Source: Paenibacillus rhizophilus (GTDB taxonomy: Bacteria > Bacillota > Bacilli > Paenibacillales > Paenibacillaceae). From it: 64,000 nucleotides of DNA. The stretch spans positions 186,001 through 250,000 of the forward strand of contig NZ_RQPI01000003.1 in assembly GCF_003854965.1 (NCBI RefSeq). Direction: 5' to 3'. Below the pieces are notes generated by a model. That model ran no database searches. It saw only the letters and a list, made by a program, of their open reading frames with translations, and was not told the origin of the DNA. This document shows positions 8,477 through 14,658 of this stretch, piece after piece. A program made the position numbers and the translations under genes. How positions within the stretch are numbered: position 1 is the stretch's first letter; every line of letters starts with the position of its first letter.

Positions 8477-9574
8477 ATGTCGGCAAAGCGCTATGACAGC
8501 GGGAAGCTCTACGAATTTGTACAGTCGGTTCTGATATCCTTAAATGTACCGGAGGAAGACGCGTTTATTACGGCCGATTCCCTGATCCGCGCCGATCTGG
8601 AAGGGCACGGCAGCCATGGCGTCAGCAGACTGCCGGTCTATTCCCGGCGCATCCGGGAAGGGAGAATCAGCGCTTCACCGGATATTGCTGCCGAGCGCCA
8701 CGGCGCGGTGCTGACCGTGGACGGCGGGAATGGGCTGGGCCAGGTTGTCGCCGTCCGGGCTTTGCAGGAGGGTATTCCCGTTGCCCGGGAGCTGGGGGTT
8801 GCGGCGGTATTCGTCCGTGGAAGCAATCACTTCGGAACGGCTGCTTACATATGCCAGGAGGCGGCCAAGGAGAACATGGCGTCGGTCGTCATGACCAACT
8901 CCCCGCCGGGCATTGCCCCTTGGGGAGGCCGGTCGGCCTTTCTCGGGACGAATCCGATCGGGTTCGGGTTCCCGTCCGGCGCCGGAGACCAGCCGCCGAT
9001 CGTCGCCGACCTCTCGTCCAGCGTTGTAGCGCGGGGAAAGATCATGCAGGCGCAGAAGCAGGAGCAGCCGATCCCGGAAGGTTGGGCGATCGACAGCGAG
9101 GGAAGACCGACGACCGATGCCGGAGAAGCGCTCAAGGGAGCGGTTCTCCCTCTTGGCGGAGCCAAAGGGTATGCGCTGGCGCTGGCCGTGGAGATGCTGT
9201 GCGGCATTCTGACCGGAGCGTCCTTCGGCCCGCATATCGGGAACCTGTACAAGGAGGGCGACAAGAACGCCGATGTGGGACATGTGATCCTGCTGTTTTC
9301 GCCGGCCCGCTGGCTTGACACGGAGGCGTACGGCGACTCCGTCTCGCGGTTTGCGGACGAGATCAAGCAGGTTCCCCTGTCGCCCGGGGCGGAGGAAATT
9401 CTGCTTCCGGGAGAGCGGAGATTCCGCTCCGCCGGGAGGAATCGGCTGTCCGGCATTTCCCTGCCGGACAATGTCGTAAGCGAACTGGAAGACTTGGCGG
9501 TGACTGCCGGGGTTCCGTTCCCTCCGCAGCTCACGCAGGAGGATGAAGGAACGCAGAGGGGAAGTGAGGCATGA
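8477..9574 (+). CDS. comC: (2R)-3-sulfolactate dehydrogenase ComC (Ldh2/MDH2 family)
   Basis: This NAD(P)-dependent dehydrogenase of the malate/L-lactate/sulfolactate Ldh2 family would interconvert 3-sulfopyruvate and (R)-sulfolactate. It has an N-terminal helical start (YEFVQSVLISLNVPEEDAF), GHGSHGVSRLPVY near residue 48, the catalytic-loop motif GSNHFGTAAY near residue 115, a GTNPIGFGFP turn and the glycine-rich PLGGAKGYALALAVEML. At about 365 residues it is slightly longer than usual. The start at 8477 is one choice; GGGGAGG lies 12 bases upstream, and an in-frame ATG at 8456 overlaps that site. The next gene overlaps by ATGA. Generic ureidoglycolate or malate dehydrogenase is the alternative if context is ignored. 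Confidence 0.75.
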   Translation: MSAKRYDSGKLYEFVQSVLISLNVPEEDAFITADSLIRADLEGHGSHGVSRLPVYSRRIREGRISASPDIAAERHGAVLTVDGGNGLGQVVAVRALQEGIPVARELGVAAVFVRGSNHFGTAAYICQEAAKENMASVVMTNSPPGIAPWGGRSAFLGTNPIGFGFPSGAGDQPPIVADLSSSVVARGKIMQAQKQEQPIPEGWAIDSEGRPTTDAGEALKGAVLPLGGAKGYALALAVEMLCGILTGASFGPHIGNLYKEGDKNADVGHVILLFSPARWLDTEAYGDSVSRFADEIKQVPLSPGAEEILLPGERRFRSAGRNRLSGISLPDNVVSELEDLAVTAGVPFPPQLTQEDEGTQRGSEA

Positions 9575-10533
9575 ATATTGTTATAACGGAATGGAACGCT
9601 CCGAATGGACTGGAACGGCTTGAGCAGGAAGGACATCGTGTACATTATGATCCCGGTCTGTGGAACAGTCCGGAGCTGAGTGAAGCCGTCAAGGAAGCGG
9701 ACGCCCTGATTGTCCGCAACCAGACGCGGGTAAATGCAGCCCTGATCGAAGCGGCTCCCCGCCTTAAGGTAATCGGACGGCTTGGCGCAGGGCTGGACAA
9801 TATCGACCTGGATGCGGCGGCCCGGCGGCATATCCCGGTCGTTACGGCGGGAAGCGCCAATGCTTCCTCTGTAGCCGAATACGTCATCGCAGCCATCTTT
9901 CATTCCGCCCGGCGTCTCGGGGATGCGGCAGGCAGCGTCCGTTCCGGGGGCTGGCCGCGGCAGCAGTTCACGCTGCATGAAATCGGGGGCAAGACGCTGG
10001 GGCTCATCGGCGTGGGCGAAATCGGCAGGCGGACGGGCGCCAGGGCCAAGGCGCTCGGGATGAAGGTTCTGGGCTGCGATCCCCGGCTTGAGAAGGACGG
10101 AGATACCGCCGCCGAGGCGGGAATTATTCCCGCCGACTTAAACCGGGTGCTGGCCGAAAGCGACTATATCAGCCTGCATGTTCCGCTGCTTCCGTCGACG
10201 CGCGGGCTAATCGGCGCTTCTGCTCTGAATCTGATGAAGCAGAACGCTGTTCTGATCAATACGTCGAGAGGGGCTGTAGTCGACGAAGAAGCTCTGGTTG
10301 GGGCGCTCTCTGCGAATAGGCTTGCCGGGGCCGTGCTGGACGTGCTTGGCGAGGAGCCGCCGCGGAAGGATCATCCGCTGCTGGCGCTCCCGACCTGTAC
10401 GATCACGCCCCATATCGCCGGGCTGACGCGGGAGTCACAGGAGCAAATTTCGGAGATCGTATCGGCCGAAGTGATCTCCGCGCTGGGCGGACAAGCCGAA
10501 GTAGCGAAGGCGCAAATCCGCTCCAGCTTTTGA
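9571..10533 (+). CDS. slcC: (S)-sulfolactate dehydrogenase SlcC (D-isomer 2-hydroxyacid dehydrogenase family)
   Basis: This 320-residue NAD-dependent enzyme of the phosphoglycerate-dehydrogenase superfamily would oxidise (S)-sulfolactate to 3-sulfopyruvate, which ComC reduces to the (R) form for SuyAB. The Rossmann motif GLIGVGEIG is near residue 145, the catalytic Arg is in NTSRGAVVDE near residue 232, the Glu is in LGEEPP and the His is in TPHIAG near residue 288. It overlaps comC by four bases and ends the operon. Sequence alone would allow D-3-phosphoglycerate or glyoxylate reductase activity; the order transporter-suyA-suyB-comC-slcC is what selects this role. Confidence 0.72.
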   Translation: MNIVITEWNAPNGLERLEQEGHRVHYDPGLWNSPELSEAVKEADALIVRNQTRVNAALIEAAPRLKVIGRLGAGLDNIDLDAAARRHIPVVTAGSANASSVAEYVIAAIFHSARRLGDAAGSVRSGGWPRQQFTLHEIGGKTLGLIGVGEIGRRTGARAKALGMKVLGCDPRLEKDGDTAAEAGIIPADLNRVLAESDYISLHVPLLPSTRGLIGASALNLMKQNAVLINTSRGAVVDEEALVGALSANRLAGAVLDVLGEEPPRKDHPLLALPTCTITPHIAGLTRESQEQISEIVSAEVISALGGQAEVAKAQIRSSF

Positions 10534-10538
10534 CCGGA

Positions 10539-10567
10539 TTGCCAAATCCGCGCATGAACTTTATACT
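10539..10567 (+). promoter_or_regulatory. Promoter of the rRNA methyltransferase leader
   Basis: TTGCCA (10539-10544), 17-base spacer, TATACT (10562-10567). The implied start near 10574 gives a leader of about 375 nt before the methyltransferase gene. Confidence 0.6.
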
Positions 10568-10619
10568 TAAACCGTAATTCAATGCTTGAACTTTCCATCT
10601 CCAAGGAGGATTTTTAGAA

Positions 10620-10664
10620 ATGGTGCACTACATCAGACTGCGTTTCCCGGCTTTGAACCTATAA
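10620..10664 (+). CDS. ErmD-like leader peptide MVHYIRLRFPALNL
   Basis: A 14-codon ORF with AAGGAGG 10 bases before its ATG. The peptide aligns position by position with the ErmD leader as I know it (MTHSMRLRFPTLNQ), including the R-L-R motif at residues 6-8 where macrolide-bound ribosomes stall, F9-P10, L12 and N13. Codons 5-7 form one strand of a helix (10634-10640 with 10711-10717), and codons 12-13 form another (10652-10658 with 10673-10679). A stalled ribosome would therefore disrupt leader folding. Role by inference: macrolide-responsive control of the downstream rRNA methyltransferase. Confidence 0.85.
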   Translation: MVHYIRLRFPALNL

Positions 10665-10761
10665 TTCCATACGTTCAAAGGCTCTGTTTGTGATACAGAG
10701 TAAACGGGATCAGTCTGTCCATTTTTAATCATCTTCTTTTGCAGGGAGAATACCCCATACG

Positions 10762-10795
10762 AAAGAAGGGCGGATCATGCCGCCTTTCTTTTTTT
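10762..10795 (+). terminator. Leader terminator T1
   Basis: Arms AAAGAAGGGCGG and CCGCCTTTCTTT around ATCATG, followed by T residues. It lies before the coding region and is therefore probably conditional. Confidence 0.75.
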
Positions 10796-10900
10796 ATACC
10801 CTTCTCTTTCTTCCAGCCGGCAAGCGGAAGGTTGATTTGGCAATGGCTATCTTGGCTTCAACCAGCTCAGGCAGGATGGAGCTGTTTCCCTTTACTCCGG

Positions 10901-10932
10901 ATCGCAGGCAATTGCCTGTGATTTTTTATTTT
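10901..10932 (+). terminator. Leader terminator T2
   Basis: ATC-G-CAGGCAATTGCCTG-T-GAT followed by TTTTTATTTT, ending just before the ribosome binding site of the methyltransferase. It is a second conditional terminator in tandem with T1. Confidence 0.7.
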
Positions 10933-10948
10933 GAAAGGGAGACAAAGT

Positions 10949-11839
10949 ATGAATGGAAGAGCCAGAAGCGCCGCACGCGTAAAAAAAATGGAGCAGGCAT
11001 TTCAATGTCCGATTTGCGGCTCCCGTATGACAGTGAAAGAGGATAAAAGTCTGGTCTGCACCAATAAGCATACGTTTGATTTTGCCAAACCGGGTTATCT
11101 CAACCTGTCGGTCCGCCCCGCAAAGGGCCATTACACGAAAGAATTGTTCGAGGCCAGACGCCGCATTATCACGGAATCGGGCCTATACGCTCCGCTGCAT
11201 GAAAGGTTGGCACGCATGATCAAGGAGCATACGAGAAGCTCTGAAATCCCCTCTACGGTCGCCGATTTGGGCTGCGGGGAAGGATCGCATCTCAGACGGA
11301 TTTTGGAGGCGTGCTGCTGTCCGGAAATGACCGGAATCGGTCTTGATCTATCCAAGGAAGGCATCGTCCTGGCCTCCAAGCGGTATGCCGAATCCGTCTG
11401 GATCGTGGGCGACTTGGCGCAATCCCCTTTCGCTGACGGGTCGGTCCAAGTGATCCTCAATATTTTATCTCCTGCAAATTACAAGGAATTCAAGCGGATT
11501 CTGGCCCGGGACGGTCTCGTCATCAAAGTCCTGCCCCGCTCCGGTTATCTGAAGGAAGTAAGACAATCGATATTCAAGAACAGCGAAAATAGGATGTACC
11601 GGAACGATGGGACGACGGCGCTTTTCAAAAAGCATTTTCATGTGCTGGATACGGCCTCGCTCCATTACCCCAAAGAACTGAATAAAGCGGAGCTTGTCGA
11701 TCTGATTCACATGACCCCGCTTGCCTGGTCCTCGGGCAAAAGGGATATTGAAGCGTTTATCGAACGGGATTCGGCTGAGATCACCATAGAGCTCGATATT
11801 TTAATCGGATGCCCTCCAGTTTCTATTAACGGCAAATAA
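10949..11839 (+). CDS. rlmA: 23S rRNA (guanine-N1)-methyltransferase, RlmA(II)/TlrB type
   Basis: This 296-residue S-adenosylmethionine-dependent enzyme methylates a guanine in helix 35 of 23S rRNA; TlrB, the G748 enzyme, contributes to tylosin resistance. An N-terminal zinc finger is visible (FQCPICGS, then CTNKHTFD, a C-x2-C plus C-x3-H pattern), followed by GYLNL, FEARRRIITESGLYAPL, SAM motif I VADLGCGEGSHLRRIL near residue 105 and LNILSPANYKEFKRIL in the catalytic half. The ATG at 10949 is chosen because GGGAG is 7 bases upstream. It stands alone behind the ErmD-like attenuator, which implies induction by ribosome-stalling macrolides. RlmA(I) (G745) is the alternative; the Gram-positive background and macrolide-type leader favour RlmA(II). 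Confidence 0.85.
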   Translation: MNGRARSAARVKKMEQAFQCPICGSRMTVKEDKSLVCTNKHTFDFAKPGYLNLSVRPAKGHYTKELFEARRRIITESGLYAPLHERLARMIKEHTRSSEIPSTVADLGCGEGSHLRRILEACCCPEMTGIGLDLSKEGIVLASKRYAESVWIVGDLAQSPFADGSVQVILNILSPANYKEFKRILARDGLVIKVLPRSGYLKEVRQSIFKNSENRMYRNDGTTALFKKHFHVLDTASLHYPKELNKAELVDLIHMTPLAWSSGKRDIEAFIERDSAEITIELDILIGCPPVSINGK

Positions 11840-11895
11840 AAGGGAGGCAGCCCCGAACGGCATCGGTTGATCAAGACTATCATGTAACAAAAAAG

Positions 11896-11944
11896 AAGAG
11901 ATCCTTTGGGCCGTGGAACGGCTTGAACGGATCTCTTTATTTTG
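11896..11944 (+). terminator. Terminator of the rRNA methyltransferase gene
   Basis: AAGAGATCC pairs with GGATCTCTT, with an inner CCGT/ACGG helix, and is followed by TTATTTT. Confidence 0.65.
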
Positions 11945-12045
11945 CGCTCTCTTACTTGTATGTGGACATCCCATAAAAGCGGCGCGAACATGATGGGAGG
12001 GAAGGGAGCCCGAAGGCTCTCTTCCGAGAATGAATCAAATGCCGA

Positions 12046-12156
12046 TTAGACAAACAGAGACTTGGAGATGATTACCAGCAGGATGAAGAGAACCAGAATG
12101 GCTCCAGTGCTGGTGAAAGGGCTGTATCCGTATCCGCCTCTTACTTCTTCGCTCAT
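12046..12156 (-). CDS. YjcZ-family small sporulation protein
   Basis: A 36-residue peptide with a glycine/tyrosine-rich start (EEVRGGYGYSPF) and one C-terminal hydrophobic helix (TGAILVLFILLVIISKS), the layout of the YjcZ/YtfJ-like short spore peptides. The ATG at 12156 is chosen because AAAGGGG lies 7 bases before it; another ATG two codons upstream overlaps that site. A sequence matching the mother-cell sigma-E consensus lies upstream (-10 CATACAAT), which supports a sporulation role. Its function in the family is not established to my knowledge. Confidence 0.75.
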   Translation of the reverse strand: MSEEVRGGYGYSPFTSTGAILVLFILLVIISKSLFV

Positions 12157-12199
12157 GTTCATTCCCCTTTCGGTGAGTTGTTGTACTTGAGTACATCGT

Positions 12200-12228
12200 A
12201 TTGTATGTGCCGTGGTCTAAAGGGGTAT
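12200..12228 (-). promoter_or_regulatory. Candidate sigma-E promoter of the yjcZ-like gene
   Basis: On the minus strand, ATA, 18 bases, then CATACAAT (complement of 12200-12207), which fits the sigma-E pattern ATA-N16-18-CATACANT. The start would be about 35 bases before the ATG. Confidence 0.5.
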
Positions 12229-12291
12229 GGGCCAATGTCGCCAAGGCCGCAAAATTAAAAGCTGGATTCCGGATAAACATCTTATATTAAA

Positions 12292-12337
12292 AGGAGCTGT
12301 CCCTCAGCGGTTAGAAACCACTTGCGGGACAGCTCCT
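12292..12337 (-). terminator. Terminator of the aminotransferase gene
   Basis: AGGAGCTGTCCC and GGGACAGCTCCT form a 12-bp perfect stem; read on the minus strand it is followed by TTTTAATAT. Confidence 0.75.
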
Positions 12338-12368
12338 GATATTATTGAGGCTGGACTTCAAGTATAGG

Positions 12369-13670
12369 TCAGGCCTTTTCCAGGTCGCGGATGCCGGCGT
12401 ACACCAGGTCGAACAGGTCTTCCAGGTTTTCTTCGGCGATGCAGGAAAAAGCGATTCGCAGATCGGTGTCGCCAAGAGCGATTGTGCCAAGGCCGTAATT
12501 ATGGATCAGATGCTGGCGCAGCTCCTCCGCTTGAACGGTATGAAGCTTCAGACACATGAAATAGCCGGAGTTAAAAGGATAGTACGTCCATACTTCGTCT
12601 CCGTACTTTCCGCTGTCGAGCAATGCCTTGACCTTGTTGGCCCGGCCCTTCATGACCCGGAACTTCTCTTCCTTCTGTTCTTCGAACGCCGGCGCCTTGA
12701 GCGCGTCGAGCACGAATGTCTGCGAAGGATGCGGCCCGCTGGAAATGGTAGCCCGGATAATGCCGAGCGTCTTCTGCTCCAGGGCGGCCAGCAGATCTGT
12801 GCTCTCGGAAGCATAAGTGATGAAGCCTACGCGGAAACCCCATACGTATTCTTCCTTGGTCGCGCCGTCGATCTTGACCGCAAGCACGCGCGGATGCACG
12901 TTTGCCAGCTTGCCAAACAGCGATTCCTTGAGGGAATCCTCGAAAAAGAGTCCGAAATACGCGTCATCGCAAACCGCGACAACATTAACGCCTTCTTCAG
13001 CTGCTTGCAGAATGGCCGCTACGATCGCGTCGCCTTCCTTGATGCCCGGCGTGTAGCCCGTCGGGTTGTTCGGGAAGTTCAGCAGCACGATGGCCTTGCC
13101 CTTATCCTTCTGAGCCAGCAGCGCTTGCAGCAAGCCGTCGCTGTTGAAGGTCATGTCCTCGGTGAACAGAGGGTAGGTAATCAATTCCGCATGGCGCCGG
13201 ACGCCGAAGGTCAGCTCGTAGTTCTCCCAGTTCTTATCGGGGTAGACGACCGCGTCGCCGGGCTCGGCGAACAGGTCGGCTACGATGCTGAGCCCGTGGG
13301 TCAGCGCATTGGTTACAATCGGATTGCCGAAGGATTTGCCTTCGAGCGAAGGGTTTTCGCGAAGCATTTTCCCGCGCCATACGGTCCGCAGTTCCGGTTT
13401 GCCCGCCGGCGGAGCGTAGCCGTACAAGTCCTTCGGAGCAAACGCGGAGAGCTTCTCTTGAATGACGCCCAGATGCATCGGGCCGCCGTTCTCGGTGGCG
13501 ATGCCGATCGTGGCGTTGTATTTCTTGGCATGAGCGGTCGCTTCTGCGGATTGGCTCAGAATGCCTACTTTTGGAAAAAAGATTTCTCTGCCGAGAGTGG
13601 ACAGCATGTCGTACACATGCTCATTTCCGGCTTTAATGCTTTCATTTAATTGTCCAGCCTGTGGATTCAT
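12369..13670 (-). CDS. PLP-dependent aminotransferase, class I/II
   Basis: This 433-residue pyridoxal-phosphate enzyme of fold type I is cytosolic and probably transaminates an aromatic or other large amino acid. Conserved segments are YGYAPPAGKPELR near residue 80, NALTHGLSIVADLF, LLNFPNNPTGYTPG near residue 185, the DDAYFGLFF stretch and the region DGATKEEYVWGFRVGF near residue 255 that holds the Schiff-base Lys in the DGATK loop. The start at 13670 is favoured because GGAAGG lies about 9 bases before it; the longer frame has no good site. It stands alone, with its own terminator. Substrate cannot be told from sequence. Confidence 0.8.
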   Translation of the reverse strand: MNPQAGQLNESIKAGNEHVYDMLSTLGREIFFPKVGILSQSAEATAHAKKYNATIGIATENGGPMHLGVIQEKLSAFAPKDLYGYAPPAGKPELRTVWRGKMLRENPSLEGKSFGNPIVTNALTHGLSIVADLFAEPGDAVVYPDKNWENYELTFGVRRHAELITYPLFTEDMTFNSDGLLQALLAQKDKGKAIVLLNFPNNPTGYTPGIKEGDAIVAAILQAAEEGVNVVAVCDDAYFGLFFEDSLKESLFGKLANVHPRVLAVKIDGATKEEYVWGFRVGFITYASESTDLLAALEQKTLGIIRATISSGPHPSQTFVLDALKAPAFEEQKEEKFRVMKGRANKVKALLDSGKYGDEVWTYYPFNSGYFMCLKLHTVQAEELRQHLIHNYGLGTIALGDTDLRIAFSCIAEENLEDLFDLVYAGIRDLEKA

Positions 13671-13846
13671 CGGTTTCATCCTTCCGGTTAACTTTGGAAT
13701 CGGAGCTTCTTGAAGTCGGAACAAACGTGTTAACATTGCCTAACATTATATCATCTGCGATACGGGACAGTCACTTCGGAAAATCGGTTTTTTCTAAAAG
13801 TTTTGGGATAATTTTAAGGGGTTTGATAAACGTTCACACAGCAAAC

Positions 13847-13877
13847 CGGGACTGCCCGCGTTTTGCGGACAGTCCCG
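13847..13877 (-). terminator. Stem-loop after the split-barrel gene
   Basis: CGGGACTGCCCGC pairs with GCGGACAGTCCCG with one mismatch. It lies downstream of the minus-strand gene ending at 13925; the T-tract is weak. Confidence 0.5.
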
Positions 13878-13924
13878 TTCGGGTTTCAGCTTTTGGCATA
13901 ATGCCTGTTTGTCTATTCAGCCGT

Positions 13925-14542
13925 TTATGAGGAGTGGAACGGGCACAATTTTTTCATCATTTCCACCGTCTCGGCATCGCGTTCTCCGCCCCTTGCCTCA
14001 AGTCCGCCGATGACGGCGCTGCGCTCTTCCTCCTTCAGATTTTGTCCGAACTTGAACTTGGCGGTAATTTCCTCCGGTACGATCCGTACGACCGCAACCG
14101 CTTTAAGCTGGGGGCGGTACTTCGGATTTTCCGCGTCAATGGTCTCATACCCGCCTTCCGGCTGAAGCTTCTGCATGAACTTTTCCATCGCAGCCGCTTT
14201 TTCGCTTAAATCGGTGACGATCTCGGCCGTGCCGAAGGCGGTGACGCTTTTGAAATAGGCAGTGGCCGGACAAGCCATTTCAGGGTCGGTAAAATAGGAA
14301 GGAATCAGGGCGAATTCGTCCGCCACGGTGAAGCAGACCTTGTCCATCTTGCGGATGGCTTCCATTTTGCCTCCGGCATGGCTGCCGTGGAAATAAAAAC
14401 ATCCTCCGGTATAGACGAAATTGAGCGGAGTGACGCGCGGATGGCACTGATCGTCGACCGTGCCTAAAAAGCCGAAGCTCATTTCGTCCAGAAAGGTCTG
14501 CAGTTCTTCCTCCTGCTCAACCTTGAATTCTTTTCTTCTCAT
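13925..14542 (-). CDS. Pyridoxamine 5'-phosphate oxidase-like FMN split-barrel protein
   Basis: This 205-residue flavin-binding split-barrel protein is of the PNPOx-like/Nim type. It begins MRRKEFKVEQEEELQTFLDEM, then shows the barrel strands FGFLGTVDDQCHPRVTPLNFVYTGG and FYFHGSHAGGKMEAIRKMDKVCFTV, which contain the usual flavin-phosphate contacts. AAAGGAG lies 8 bases before the ATG at 14542. It is divergent from a MocR-type regulator, a common pairing, so it may be regulated by it. The reaction is unknown; members act as nitroimidazole reductases, haem- or F420-related enzymes or PLP-related oxidases. Confidence 0.75.
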   Translation of the reverse strand: MRRKEFKVEQEEELQTFLDEMSFGFLGTVDDQCHPRVTPLNFVYTGGCFYFHGSHAGGKMEAIRKMDKVCFTVADEFALIPSYFTDPEMACPATAYFKSVTAFGTAEIVTDLSEKAAAMEKFMQKLQPEGGYETIDAENPKYRPQLKAVAVVRIVPEEITAKFKFGQNLKEEERSAVIGGLEARGGERDAETVEMMKKLCPFHSS

Positions 14543-14594
14543 CTGAAGCGCTCCTTTGACTGGTAAGGTGGTTAACAAACAGCATAACAGGAGA

Positions 14595-14623
14595 TTGACA
14601 AGAAAAAAGAGCCCATTTACATT
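14595..14623 (+). promoter_or_regulatory. Promoter of the MocR-type gene
   Basis: TTGACA (14595-14600), 17-base spacer, TACATT (14618-14623), in the short divergent region before the MocR-type regulator. Confidence 0.5.
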
Positions 14624-14658
14624 ATTTTTATTGGTCCACTTGAATGGGGGAGAAAGGC

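Larger units (their letters stand above)
10620..10932 (+). promoter_or_regulatory. Ribosome-mediated transcription attenuator upstream of the rRNA methyltransferase
   Basis: The leader holds the ErmD-like peptide, a three-way junction (outer helix CAGACTG 10634-10640 with CAGTCTG 10711-10717; arms TTTGAAC/GTTCAAA and CTCTGT/ACAGAG) and two intrinsic terminators at 10762-10795 and 10901-10932. This is the plan of ermD/ermK-type transcription attenuators, in which stalling on the leader favours antiterminator pairing. The exact alternative pairing was not computed. Confidence 0.75.

Noticed and set aside
10739-10921. 60-codon frame in the leader of the rRNA methyltransferase
   Set aside because: It crosses terminator T1 and lacks a good start site; the 14-codon ErmD-like ORF is the convincing leader.
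12345-13649. 434-codon plus-strand frame
   Set aside because: It lies opposite the aminotransferase gene, which has clear family motifs and codon use.
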